From an uncultured Tropicimonas sp. (GTDB taxonomy: Bacteria; Pseudomonadota; Alphaproteobacteria; Rhodobacterales; Rhodobacteraceae): 64,000 nucleotides of DNA. Position 1 is the stretch's first letter, and each line of letters opens with the position of its first letter. Shown here in pieces: positions 53,727 to 63,121 of this stretch. A program made the position numbers and the translations under genes. Location: contig CANMIP010000016.1 in NCBI GenBank assembly GCA_947497945.1, forward strand, positions 62,001-126,000, written 5' to 3'. The notes under the pieces are model-generated. The model was not told where the DNA came from. It saw nothing but the letters and a program-made list of their open reading frames with translations, and did no database searches.

Positions 53727-54269
53727 CTACTTGCGGCGCTTGTGCTCTTCGAGACGGGGGAAGATCTCGACGAAATTGCAGGGGCGGTGGCGGTAGTCCA
53801 GCTGCGGGGCGAGGATCTCGTCCCAGCCATCCTTGCAGGCCCCGGGCGAGCCGGGCAGGGCAAAGAGATAGGTGCCGTGCGCGACGCCTGCACAGGCGCG
53901 GGACTGCACGGCGGAGGTGCCGATCTTCTGCATCGAGATGATGGTGAAGACGGTGGAGAAGGCGTCGATCTCCTTTTCATAGACATCGCGATGCGCCTCG
54001 ACGGTCACGTCGCGCCCGGTGAGCCCGGTTCCGCCGGTGGAGATCACGACATCGACATTCGGGTCTTCGCACCAGGCCAAAAGCTGCGCGGCGATCTCGC
54101 TGCGTTCGTCGGGGAGGATCCTGCGGTCGGCAAGGACATGCCCGGCGGCTTCGATGCGGCCCGCGAGCGTGTCGCCGGAGCGGTCCTCGGCGAGGCTGCG
54201 GCTGTCCGAGACGGTCAGGACCGCGATGCGGACGGGGACGAATTCCTTCGGGGTGTCGGGGCTGTGCAT
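53727..54269 (-). CDS. moaB: molybdenum cofactor biosynthesis protein B
   Basis: This 180-residue MoaB/MogA-family protein adenylylates molybdopterin. Signature parts: IAVLTVSDSRSLAEDRSGDT, VVISTGGTGLTGRDVTVEA and ALPGSPGACKDGWDEILAPQ. It starts immediately after the LysE stop, at the end of a minus-strand run (udg-LysE-moaB). Confidence 0.95.
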   Translation of the reverse strand: MHSPDTPKEFVPVRIAVLTVSDSRSLAEDRSGDTLAGRIEAAGHVLADRRILPDERSEIAAQLLAWCEDPNVDVVISTGGTGLTGRDVTVEAHRDVYEKEIDAFSTVFTIISMQKIGTSAVQSRACAGVAHGTYLFALPGSPGACKDGWDEILAPQLDYRHRPCNFVEIFPRLEEHKRRK

Positions 54270-54899
54270 CTAGCTGCGCTCCATGAGGGCCAGCCGGGCG
54301 GCCAGCGCGGTGAAAACACCCGCCGTTGCCCATCCGAGGCCGCGGGCAAAACGGGGAGACTGGGCGAGGCGGCGTCCGAGGCTGCCGGCGAAGACCCCGA
54401 CCAGGCCGTTGACCACCAGCCCGCCAAGGGCCAGCAGCACGCCGAAGACGAGAAATTGCGGCAGGATCGGGCCGTGTTCCGGATCGACGAATTGCGGCAG
54501 AAAGGCGAGCACGAACAGGATCACCTTGGGGTTGGTCAGATTGACCAGCAGCGCCTGCCGGAAGGCGCGGGCGGGCGAGAGGGCCGGGCCGGCGGCGGTG
54601 GGCACCGGTCCGCTCCGGAGCGCGCCGACGGCCAGCCAGAGCAGGTAGGCCACGCCGACCCAGCGGATCACGTCGAGCAGGACCGGCTCGGCGGCGACAA
54701 GCGCCGAGAGGCCGATCCCCGCGGCGGCGGTGTGGAAGAACGCGCCGAGCGCGATGCCGGCATCGGCGGCCAGCGCCGCGCGCGGCCCGCCGCGCAAGCC
54801 CTGCGCCAGGCAGAACATCATGTCCGCCCCCGGCGTCAGGTTGAGCGCCAGGCCGGCCGGGATGAAGGCCAGCAGGGTCAGGGGATCGACGGGGATCAC
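54270..54899 (-). CDS. LysE/RhtB-family exporter
   Basis: This 209-residue membrane exporter has about six hydrophobic segments and the LysE motif GLALNLTPGADMMFCLAQGL, with NLTNPKVILFVLAFLPQF. I used GTG 54899, which overlaps the glycosylase stop (GTGA). It probably exports amino acids or small metabolites; the substrate is unknown. Confidence 0.9.
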   Translation of the reverse strand: MIPVDPLTLLAFIPAGLALNLTPGADMMFCLAQGLRGGPRAALAADAGIALGAFFHTAAAGIGLSALVAAEPVLLDVIRWVGVAYLLWLAVGALRSGPVPTAAGPALSPARAFRQALLVNLTNPKVILFVLAFLPQFVDPEHGPILPQFLVFGVLLALGGLVVNGLVGVFAGSLGRRLAQSPRFARGLGWATAGVFTALAARLALMERS

Positions 54900-55711
54900 G
54901 GCGGTGTCTCGCCGCGCAGCCGGGCTTTCAGCGAGAGCAAATCCGCCCATGCCTCGCGCTTGGCGCCGGGATTCCGCAACAGGTAGGCCGGGTGGAACAT
55001 CGGCAGGGCCGGGCGGCCGAGCGTCTCGGTCCAGGTGCCCCGGATCCGCGTGATCCCGCGACGCCCCAGCATCGCCTGACAGGAGATGTTCCCCATCAGC
55101 ACCAGCGCGTCCGGGCCGATCAGCTCGACATGCCGTTCCACGAAGGGCTTGAGCATGGCAATTTCCTCGGGCCTCGGATCGCGGTTCTGCGGCGGCCGCC
55201 AGGGCAGGATATTGGTGATATAGACCGCGTCCGCCGCGTCTTCGGCATCGCGAGCAAGCCCGATCGCGGCCAGCATCCGGTCCAGCAACTGCCCGGCGCG
55301 TCCGACAAAGGGGCGCCCCTGGATGTCCTCGTCCCGCCCGGGGGCCTCGCCGATGATCATCAGCCGGGCCTTCGGGTTCCCGTCGCTGAAGACCAGCGAA
55401 CGGGCGCCCTGTTTCAGCTCGCAATGCGGGAAACCGGCAAGGGACTGCGCCAGCGCTTCCGGTGTCGCGGCGGCCTTCGCCATCGCGCGGGCATCGCCGA
55501 TTGGATCGGCTTTCGGCGGGGGCACGACCGCCGGTGTGCCCCGCGCGGCCGGTGACCTTTCGGCCTCCGCCTTTTCCCTGGCCTCTTCCATCAGGGCCTT
55601 GCTCAGCGCGAAGCGATCCACCGGTGCCGCGAGTGTCGCCTCGTCCGCGCCCATCGAGACCTGGAAGTCGAGAGCGGCATAGATATCGTGATAGGCGAGT
55701 TCCTGGACCAT
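54896..55711 (-). CDS. uracil-DNA glycosylase, family 4-like
   Basis: This enzyme removes uracil from DNA. It has 271 residues from ATG 55711. The catalytic region GEAPGRDEDIQGRPFVG near residue 120 and MFHPAYLLRNPGAKR near the end are typical. The N-terminal ~70 residues are variable and Ala/Glu-rich. Of the four cysteines that bind the [4Fe-4S] cluster in canonical family-4 enzymes, only HCEL is visible; NILPWRPPQNRDP shows Trp where the third Cys usually is, and the fourth is also missing. Either this branch lacks the cluster or it uses other ligands. Confidence 0.85.
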   Translation of the reverse strand: MVQELAYHDIYAALDFQVSMGADEATLAAPVDRFALSKALMEEAREKAEAERSPAARGTPAVVPPPKADPIGDARAMAKAAATPEALAQSLAGFPHCELKQGARSLVFSDGNPKARLMIIGEAPGRDEDIQGRPFVGRAGQLLDRMLAAIGLARDAEDAADAVYITNILPWRPPQNRDPRPEEIAMLKPFVERHVELIGPDALVLMGNISCQAMLGRRGITRIRGTWTETLGRPALPMFHPAYLLRNPGAKREAWADLLSLKARLRGETPP

Positions 55712-55882
55712 GAGAGACTTGCTAGCCCAAGGCGGCGCGGTCGGGAAGGGGCTAGCTGGTCTCATGGGAGCTTTGGGGCGGCAAGAGCCGCGTGCCGGGA
55801 TTGGAACCGGTCGGCCTCGGGGAGGCAGGAAACCCGGTGGCCACTGTGAGATACCTTCCCGTGCGGCCGGCGGAGGTGTCGA

Positions 55883-56707
55883 TCAGCCGCCCTTGCAGCC
55901 GCGAATATCGACGGCGTTCGAGCCGGCAATCACAGTGAACCGCAGTGCAGTACGCTGAAGCGCCATCGGCTTGCCATTCGGCGGGACGAGATCGGCTTCG
56001 AGATGCAGCGCGCCTCCCCTCCGTTCGACCATCGGCTGCGAGACCCAGATACGCGGATCGCCGGCCTCGACAAGCGCCACCTCGTCGCCCGGCAGGCGAG
56101 GCATCTCGATGCGCACTTGCAGCCGCAGCCCGTCCGAGATCGGCTCCAGATCACAGCGAACAACACCCACGCCCGCGCGCTTGGCGGATCGGGGCTGGCT
56201 AGCCAGCGCCTGGTGAATCACCGGGTCGGAGACTCCGGCGCCGTCCAGCTGTGCGTCGAGCAACAGGCGCGCCGGCATGCAGATCGTTTCGCAGATGCCG
56301 AGGTCGACTTCGCCGCGCAGCCGGATCGGCTTGCCGGGCTGTTTCGGGTGCAGCTCGATGGGCAGGACAAGCTCTTCGGCATATCCGATCGTGCGCGCTC
56401 CATAGATGTCGAAGACGCGCGGGCTCGGCCAGTGGTAGCGCACGCCCCGCAGGTTCTCCGACTTCGACCAGTCGAAATGCGGCGGGATGCCGGTCTCGCC
56501 GGGAGCGCGCCAATAGGTCTTCCAGCCGGGCGCGAGCCGGATATGCAGCGCCGCCATACGGGTGCCATCCTGGGTCGTCCACCCGCCAAGTATCTCGGCC
56601 TGCACCACATTCTCCGGTGGCCCTCCGCCGGCCTGGGCGAAAAACGGCAGGAGCCCGACAAACGTGGCGGCGAGGAGGGTCCGGAGTTGGCACAGAGTGG
56701 ATGTCAT
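55883..56707 (-). CDS. DsbD N-terminal-domain periplasmic protein
   Basis: This 274-residue protein has a signal peptide ending FFAQA and a domain like the DsbD N-terminal (DsbDalpha) domain. WKTYWRAPGETGIPPHFDW and the cysteine pair GICETICMPA match it. The DsbD membrane and thioredoxin domains are absent, so it is a stand-alone version. It likely takes part in periplasmic disulphide exchange; no partner is adjacent. It diverges from YqgE. Confidence 0.82.
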   Translation of the reverse strand: MTSTLCQLRTLLAATFVGLLPFFAQAGGGPPENVVQAEILGGWTTQDGTRMAALHIRLAPGWKTYWRAPGETGIPPHFDWSKSENLRGVRYHWPSPRVFDIYGARTIGYAEELVLPIELHPKQPGKPIRLRGEVDLGICETICMPARLLLDAQLDGAGVSDPVIHQALASQPRSAKRAGVGVVRCDLEPISDGLRLQVRIEMPRLPGDEVALVEAGDPRIWVSQPMVERRGGALHLEADLVPPNGKPMALQRTALRFTVIAGSNAVDIRGCKGG

Positions 56708-56822
56708 GGCGCAGAGGATATGCAGTCTGGCGCCAGTGGGAAATCACATATTGGAGACGAAAGGCCCCCTGTGCCTTCACAGCCTCTTGTGCCGGCGGTC
56801 CTGGCGGATCATTGTCTCGGCG

Positions 56823-57398
56823 ATGACCGATTCCGCATCCCATATGGACCTCTCCGGCAAGCTGCTGATCGCCATGCCCGGCATGGGCGATCCCCGTTTC
56901 GACCGTTCCGTTATCTATCTCTGCGCCCATTCCGAAGATGGCGCGATGGGTCTGATCGTGAACCAGCCGGCGGCGGATCTTGCCTTTGGCGACCTGCTGG
57001 AGCAGCTCGAGATCGATGCCAGCGACGAAAGCCTGCCGACCCAGATCCATATCGGCGGGCCGGTCGAGAACGGTCGGGGCTTCGTGCTGCATTCGGGCGA
57101 ATACAACCTGCCGGACTCCACTTTGCAGGTCGATGCGGATTTCGGCATGACCGCGACGCTGGAGATCCTGGAAGACATGGCGCTGCGGCGTGGCCCCGAA
57201 CGGGCGCTGCTGGCGCTCGGCTATTCCGGCTGGGCGCCGGGACAGCTCGAGGAAGAAATCGCCCAGAATGGCTGGCTGACCTGCGATGCGAGCCCGGATC
57301 TCGTCTTCGGAGGCGAGAATGCGCAGAAATGGGAGAAGGCGCTGGCGGTTCTCGGGATCGACCCGCTGACATTGTCCGCGAGCGCCGGGCGGGCCTGA
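56823..57398 (+). CDS. YqgE/AlgH-family protein
   Basis: This 191-residue protein has LSGKLLIAMPGMGDPRFDRS at the start and GAMGLIVNQPA, IGGPVENGRGFVLH and ALGYSGWAPGQLEEE, all UPF0301/AlgH signatures. The function is unknown, though often linked to stress or cofactor pathways. I chose ATG 56823, the usual start. It diverges from the DsbD-N gene. Confidence 0.92.
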   Translation: MTDSASHMDLSGKLLIAMPGMGDPRFDRSVIYLCAHSEDGAMGLIVNQPAADLAFGDLLEQLEIDASDESLPTQIHIGGPVENGRGFVLHSGEYNLPDSTLQVDADFGMTATLEILEDMALRRGPERALLALGYSGWAPGQLEEEIAQNGWLTCDASPDLVFGGENAQKWEKALAVLGIDPLTLSASAGRA

Positions 57399-57517
57399 AG
57401 CGGCCTCGAGTTTCAATCCGACCCTCATCCTGATGTCTGCAAACCGCTGCCAGCGGGTTGTCGTCGTTCGTCACACCGAGCGGCGGCAGGGCCGGTCAGA
57501 TCGGGAGACCCTGGAGA

Positions 57518-59071
57518 TCAACCGGTCTTTGGCCCGCGTCGCATCGAGCGGCGGATCTCGCCGAGGCTGGTCGCGCCGATCAGCTGGGCCACGGCGAAAT
57601 AGCTCACGATCCCGGCGCCCACGAGCAGGGTCAGGGCGAGGAAGCGGATATGCCGCTGGTACAGCCAGTCGCCGAGCAGCGCTTCCGTCCCGAGCAGGAC
57701 CGCCCCCATCACCAGCGAGGCGATGACGATCCGCCCCGCACGGTGCTTCAATCTCGCATCGAGCTGGGCGGCATCCCCCATGTCGCGCGAGCCGAGCCAG
57801 AGCAGGACGACCATTGCCCAGCCCGCGAGCGTCGTTGCCCAGGCGGCGGCATGGAACCCGATCAGGAAGGAACCCGCGATGGCGACGACGGCGTTGAGGA
57901 TCATCGCCACCACCGCGTAGCGGAAGGGCGATTTGGTGTCGTGGCGGGCGAAATAGAGCGGCTGCAGGACTTTCTGCAGCACGAAGGCCGGCAGGCCGAG
58001 CCCGTAGATCGCCGTCACCTCGGCGGTCCTGGCGGCGGCCTGCGCGGAGAAGGCACCGCGCTGGTAGAGCACCGAGACGATCGGCTCCGCGACGGCGACG
58101 AGGGCGACGGCGGCGGGGAGTGTCAGCAGCAGGGCAAACTCGGTGGCGCGGTTGAAGGCGTAGCTGCCTCCGGTCGTGTCATCGACGGCAAGGCGACGGG
58201 AGAGGTCAGGCAACAGCACCACGCCGATGGCGATGGCGACCACGCCGAGGGGAAGCTGGTAGAGCCGGTCGGCGAGGTTGAGATACTGGATGGCGCCTTC
58301 GAAATAGGAGGCGACCTGGCGGCCGACGAGCAGGTTGATCTGCACGACGCCGCCGGCGAGCATCGCCGGCAGGGCGATGCCGGCGAGCTTGCGCATGTCC
58401 GGCGTCAGCACCGGCCGGCGCGGGATGAGGCGGAATCCGGCCCGCGAGGCCGCGACCCAGAGCAGGCCGAACTGTGCCACGCCCGCGACCGGCACGGCCC
58501 AGATCAGCCAGCTGCCGAAATCGCCGCCGACCAGTGTTGCGATCAGCATCGAGCTGACGAGGATGACGTTCAGTAGCACCGGCGCGGCGGCCGCGGCAAC
58601 AAAGCGCCCGGTGGCGTTCAGCACGCCGGAGAGCAGGGCGGCGAGCGAGATGAACAGGATATAGGGGAAGGCGATGCGGCCGAACTCGACGGCGATGTCG
58701 AAGCGCCCGTCAGCCTTGAAACCGGAGGCCATGGCCAGCACCAGCCAGGGCATGGCCAGTTGCGCCAGCAGGGTGAAGACGATCAGGATCGACGCCAGGC
58801 CGGCGAAGGCGTCACGGGCGAATCCCTGCGGGTCCGCGTCATTCTCCAGCTTCTTGGAGAAGATCGGCACGAAGGCCATGTTGAACGCGCCTTCGGCAAA
58901 GAAGCGGCGGAACATGTTGGGCAGCGAGAAGGCGACCACGAAAGCTTCAGCAACCGGCCCATCGCCGAGCTTGGCGGCGATGACGATATCGCGCACGAAA
59001 CCGAGGATCCGCGACATGAGCGTCCAGAAGCCCACCGTCAGGAACCCCGCCATGAGGCGGATCGGTTTCAT
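57518..59071 (-). CDS. murJ: lipid II flippase MurJ
   Basis: This 517-residue inner-membrane protein with about fourteen helices flips lipid II for cell-wall growth. It begins MKPIRLMAGFLTVGFWTLMS and has RILGFVRDIVIAAKLG, NMFRRFFAEGAFNMAFVPIF and PYILFISLAALLSGVLNATG. Its start overlaps the glnD stop (ATGA), a link I associate with Rhodobacterales. Confidence 0.97.
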   Translation of the reverse strand: MKPIRLMAGFLTVGFWTLMSRILGFVRDIVIAAKLGDGPVAEAFVVAFSLPNMFRRFFAEGAFNMAFVPIFSKKLENDADPQGFARDAFAGLASILIVFTLLAQLAMPWLVLAMASGFKADGRFDIAVEFGRIAFPYILFISLAALLSGVLNATGRFVAAAAAPVLLNVILVSSMLIATLVGGDFGSWLIWAVPVAGVAQFGLLWVAASRAGFRLIPRRPVLTPDMRKLAGIALPAMLAGGVVQINLLVGRQVASYFEGAIQYLNLADRLYQLPLGVVAIAIGVVLLPDLSRRLAVDDTTGGSYAFNRATEFALLLTLPAAVALVAVAEPIVSVLYQRGAFSAQAAARTAEVTAIYGLGLPAFVLQKVLQPLYFARHDTKSPFRYAVVAMILNAVVAIAGSFLIGFHAAAWATTLAGWAMVVLLWLGSRDMGDAAQLDARLKHRAGRIVIASLVMGAVLLGTEALLGDWLYQRHIRFLALTLLVGAGIVSYFAVAQLIGATSLGEIRRSMRRGPKTG

Positions 59072-61893
59072 TCGCTCCGCGCCCTTTCCGCACCGCGTTC
59101 GATGGCGCCGATGAGCTTCTTCTCAAGCGCGCGCTGCTTGCTCTCGGAGAAGATCTTCAGCCCGAACATGTCCTTGACGTAGAAGGTGTCCACCACCTGT
59201 GCGCCATAGGTCGCGATCACGGCGGAAGCGATATAGATATGCGAGCTGGCCAGCGTCCGGGTCAGGTCATAGAGCAGGCCCGGGCGGTCGCGCGTGTCGA
59301 CCTCGATCAGGGTGTAGATCTCCGAGCCGTCATTGTCGAAATGCACCGAGGTCGGGAAGCGGAAATCGCGTTCGCGCTTCTTGGGCTTGTCGCGCTTGGT
59401 CAGCGCGTCGCGGGCAATGACCTCGCCCTTGAGCGTCTTGTCGATCATCTGCGACAGGCGCGGCAGGCGTGCGGCCTCGTAGGGCGCGCCGTCGCCATCC
59501 TGGATCCAGAACACGGCGGTCGCGTAGCCGTCCTTGGAGGTATAGGTGCGTGCGTCCACCACGTTGGCGCCGACCAGCGCCAGCGCGCCGGCGAGCCGCG
59601 AGAAGATGCCCGGATGGTCGACCATGGCGAAACAGGCGCGGGTGGCGTCGCGATCCGGTTCCGGGGTCAGGTCGATGCGGATCTCGTCGTCGGGCAGGTT
59701 CCGCAACAGGCGGGCAAACACCGTGTGGGCCTGGTTGGGCATGCCTTGCCAGTAGGGGCTGTAATGGCGGTCGATCTCGGCATCCACGGCGTCGTCCGGC
59801 CAGTCCGCCAGGGCGAGGCGCAGGGCGTCCTGGCTTTCATCGCCGATATTGTCGCGGTTGATGTCTTCGAGACCGTTCTTGAGCGCATCGGCGGTGCGCC
59901 GGTGCAGGGTGCGCAGGAGCTGCGCCTTCCAGTTGTTCCAGGTGTCGGGGCCGACCGCGCGGATATCGCAGACGGTCAGCACCGTGAGCAGGTCCAGCCG
60001 GCGGCGCGACTTCACCGCCTTGGCGAAATCGGAAACGGTGCGCGGGTCGGAGATGTCGCGTTTCTGCGCCATGTCGGACATGACGAGATGCATGCGCACC
60101 AGCCATTCGACGGTCTCGACCTCGTCATCCGAGAGCCCCAGCCGCTGGCAGACCGGACGGGCGATGCGGGCGCCGAGGATGGAATGGTCCTCCTGCCGGC
60201 CCTTGCCGATATCGTGCAGGAAGACGGCGAGATAGAGCACGCGCCGGTTGATATTGCCCTTGTCGAGGATGCGCGAGACGACCGGCAGTTCCTCGACCAG
60301 CTCCGCATGTTCGATCTCGGCCAGCACCTTGATGGCCTGGATCGTGTGCTCGTCGACCGTGTAGGCGTGGTAGAAATTGAACTGCATCATCGCCACGATC
60401 GGCTCGAATTCCGGCACGAAGGCGGCGAGCACGCCGAGTTCGTTCATCCGGCGCAGGGCGCGTTCCGGGTTGCCATGCTCCAGCATCAGCCGCAGGAAAA
60501 TCTCGGCGGCTTCCGGGTCGCGGCGCATATCTGCATCGATCCGGCCGAGATTGGCCGAGACGAGGCGCATCGCGTCGGGGTGGATCAGCGTATCGGTGCT
60601 CAGGGCCTCGTCGAAGAGGCGCAGGATGTTGAGATTGTCTTCGAGGAATTTCTCGTCATCGGCGATGGCCAGCCGGCCGCCCTGCATCAGGAACCCGTCG
60701 CTCAGCCGTTTCTTCTGGCGGCGGCGGAAGAAGCCGGCAAGCATCGGCTCGCGCTTGGCATGCTGGGTTTCCATCGCGGTCAGGAAGATCCGGGTCAGCT
60801 CGCCGACGCGGGTGGCGTGGCGGAAATAGTCCTGCATGAAATGCTCGACCGCGCGGCGCCCCGAATGGTCCGTATAGCCGAGCCGTTCGGAGACCGGGAC
60901 CTGCATGTCGAAGGTGAGCTGCTCGGCGGGCCGTCCGGCGATCAGGTGCAGATGCGCCCGCGCGGCCCAGAGGAAGGTCTCGGCCTGCTCGAAAGCCCAG
61001 TATTCCTCCGGTGTGAAGACGCCGAGCTCGACCAGCTCCTCGATCCGGTTCACGCTATGGACGTATTTGGCGATCCAGAAGAGCGATTGCAGGTCGCGCA
61101 GGCCCCCCTTGCCCTCCTTGATATTGGGCTCCAGCATGTAGCGCTGGCCGCCCTGCTTCTTGTGACGCTGGGCGCGTTCCTGCAGCTTGGCCTCAATGTA
61201 ATCCTTCGACGAGGCCTTGAAGAGCTCCTTCCAGAGCCGTTGCGCCAGCCGGTCGGTCAGCTCGGGGTCGCCATCGACATGGCGCATCTCCAGCAGCGAG
61301 GTGCGGATGGTGTAATCCTCGCGGCCGAGCTTCATGCATTCGCGGATCGTGCGGGTCGAGTGGCCGACCTTCAGCCGCAGGTCCCACAGGATATAGAGCA
61401 TCTCTTCGACGATGCTCTCGATGCGCGCGGTCAGCTTCTCCTCGGAGAGGAAAAGCAGGTCGACATCGGAATGCGGCGCCATCTCGGCACGGCCATAGCC
61501 GCCCACGGCGATCACCGCCATATGCTGCTCGGAGGCATCTGCGCCGCCGGTCACCAGCAGGAACTTTGCGCTCCAGAAGGCGGCGCGGACAAGGCAGTCG
61601 GTCAGCCAGGCATAGCTGTGCACCAGCGGGCGCGCGGCCCGGGGCGAGGTCGTGAACGCGGTCTCGATCGCGGCGCGGCCGCGGGCGAGTTCCTCGGCAA
61701 GCACCTTGGTCGCACATGCGCGCCGTCCGGTGCCCGCCTCGCCTTGCACAGCGGCGGCGAGGCGGTCGGACAATCCTTCTAGGTCGAAGATATCGATCGC
61801 CGGGCAGATGAGATCGGCGGGTACGGGCGGCAGTTGCAGGACGTGATCCGGCTCAGAAGCCGAATCCGCCGAAGCTCTTGGGGGCAGGGTCAA
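59068..61893 (-). CDS. glnD: PII uridylyltransferase / uridylyl-removing enzyme
   Basis: GlnD senses glutamine and modifies PII proteins, the core of nitrogen control, fitting the nitrogen-uptake genes nearby. It has 941 residues: nucleotidyltransferase domain with GGYGRAEMAPHSDVDLLFL near residue 150, HD domain with FLHDIGKGRQEDHS near 560 and two ACT domains at the C-terminus (HPGIFSRLAGALALVGANVV and DRPGLLYDLTRTLASSHIYI). The TTG start at 61893 lies inside the upstream lipoprotein gene, a 41-base overlap. No better start is visible before LICPAIDIFDLEG. Confidence 0.95.
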   Translation of the reverse strand: MTLPPRASADSASEPDHVLQLPPVPADLICPAIDIFDLEGLSDRLAAAVQGEAGTGRRACATKVLAEELARGRAAIETAFTTSPRAARPLVHSYAWLTDCLVRAAFWSAKFLLVTGGADASEQHMAVIAVGGYGRAEMAPHSDVDLLFLSEEKLTARIESIVEEMLYILWDLRLKVGHSTRTIRECMKLGREDYTIRTSLLEMRHVDGDPELTDRLAQRLWKELFKASSKDYIEAKLQERAQRHKKQGGQRYMLEPNIKEGKGGLRDLQSLFWIAKYVHSVNRIEELVELGVFTPEEYWAFEQAETFLWAARAHLHLIAGRPAEQLTFDMQVPVSERLGYTDHSGRRAVEHFMQDYFRHATRVGELTRIFLTAMETQHAKREPMLAGFFRRRQKKRLSDGFLMQGGRLAIADDEKFLEDNLNILRLFDEALSTDTLIHPDAMRLVSANLGRIDADMRRDPEAAEIFLRLMLEHGNPERALRRMNELGVLAAFVPEFEPIVAMMQFNFYHAYTVDEHTIQAIKVLAEIEHAELVEELPVVSRILDKGNINRRVLYLAVFLHDIGKGRQEDHSILGARIARPVCQRLGLSDDEVETVEWLVRMHLVMSDMAQKRDISDPRTVSDFAKAVKSRRRLDLLTVLTVCDIRAVGPDTWNNWKAQLLRTLHRRTADALKNGLEDINRDNIGDESQDALRLALADWPDDAVDAEIDRHYSPYWQGMPNQAHTVFARLLRNLPDDEIRIDLTPEPDRDATRACFAMVDHPGIFSRLAGALALVGANVVDARTYTSKDGYATAVFWIQDGDGAPYEAARLPRLSQMIDKTLKGEVIARDALTKRDKPKKRERDFRFPTSVHFDNDGSEIYTLIEVDTRDRPGLLYDLTRTLASSHIYIASAVIATYGAQVVDTFYVKDMFGLKIFSESKQRALEKKLIGAIERGAERARSE

Positions 61894-63028
61894 TGACGGT
61901 AACCTGGTTGTTCTGGATCTGTCCGATGGCGAGGCCGCGCTGGTTCGTGCCGTCGCTGCGCAGGCGGAAGATGCCGCTCACGCCGACGAAGCCCGAGCCC
62001 TGGGTGAGCGCGTTGCGGGTCAGCGCATCCGACTTGCCCTTGCCGGCAAGCGCGCCGATGGCGGCGATGCCGTCATAGGCAAGACCGGCCAGCGGATGCG
62101 GGGCGCTGCCATAGGCGGAGGCGTAGCGGGCGTTGAAATTCTGGCTTAGTGCTGGGTCCGGGAGCGCCATCCAGGCGCCCTGCAGCCCCGGCTGGGACAG
62201 CGCTTCGGCTGGAATGTCGAGCCGGGTCAGGCCGATGAACTGGGTGGTCTGGGGCGAGACGCCATTCTCGGGCAGGAGCTGCGCGAGGAAAGGCATGGCG
62301 CCGGCATTGTCCGAGGTGAAGAAGATCGACTGCGCCCCGGTCGCCTGGGCCTGCGTGGCGATTTGGGGGACGGCGCCGACAAGGCCCTGCTGCGACAACT
62401 CGAAAGAGGCATTGCCGGCCAGGGTCGCGCCCTGCTGGCCGATGGCGTTGACGATGGCCGTGCGGCCGATTTCCTCGGCGGTGGACTGGGCTGAGACGAC
62501 GAAGATATTGCCCTTGCCCCTCGATTTCGCGTAGCGGACCAGCCGGTTTGCGGTGTTGTCGAAGGTGTTGCCGAGCACGAAGACGTTGCCGCCGGCGATG
62601 GCGGCATTGTTGGAGAAGCTCAGCACGTTGATATTTTTGGCGGCGACCGCATGGCCGGCCGCGTTGGCGGCTTCCGAGTAGAGCGGGCCGAGCAGGATCT
62701 TCGCGCCATCTGTGGCGGCCTGGTTCGCGGCGGCCTGGGCGCCGCCGGCGCTGCCGCCGGTCTCGTAGACGCGCAGGTCGATCTGGACGCCGGAGAGATC
62801 CGCGATGGCGAGCCGCGCCGCGTTCTCAAGGCTCTTCGAGACAACCGCATCGCCGCCGCCGCCACCGGGGACGAGCAGGGCAACCGGGACCGGCGCGGAG
62901 GTATTGATCGAGGGGCCGGAATTGCCACCGGCGGTGGTGACCGGGTTACAGGCGCTCAAAAGCATCGCCGCAGCCAGGGCCAGCGCGGCGCCGGGCATCT
63001 TGCGGGGGAGGGTCAATGCGGAAAACAT
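61853..63028 (-). CDS. LpoA/LppC-like lipoprotein, penicillin-binding-protein activator
   Basis: This 391-residue lipoprotein has lipobox LLSAC and a periplasmic-binding-protein-like fold (LppC). VPVALLVPGGGGGDAVVSKS and GAKILLGPLYSEA fit the family. LpoA in gammaproteobacteria activates PBP1A; the alphaproteobacterial role is inferred. ATG 63028 was chosen; a longer frame continues upstream into rsmI's other strand. It diverges from rsmI, an arrangement I associate with Rhodobacterales. Confidence 0.88.
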   Translation of the reverse strand: MFSALTLPRKMPGAALALAAAMLLSACNPVTTAGGNSGPSINTSAPVPVALLVPGGGGGDAVVSKSLENAARLAIADLSGVQIDLRVYETGGSAGGAQAAANQAATDGAKILLGPLYSEAANAAGHAVAAKNINVLSFSNNAAIAGGNVFVLGNTFDNTANRLVRYAKSRGKGNIFVVSAQSTAEEIGRTAIVNAIGQQGATLAGNASFELSQQGLVGAVPQIATQAQATGAQSIFFTSDNAGAMPFLAQLLPENGVSPQTTQFIGLTRLDIPAEALSQPGLQGAWMALPDPALSQNFNARYASAYGSAPHPLAGLAYDGIAAIGALAGKGKSDALTRNALTQGSGFVGVSGIFRLRSDGTNQRGLAIGQIQNNQVTVIDPAPKSFGGFGF

Positions 63029-63121
63029 GTGATAAATCTCGCTCTTCCTTACGGCTCCGGCTATGGGGAAGGACGATCCCCCGGGCGGGGTCGAACCTAT
63101 GACGTGGAGCGCGGCAAGTAA

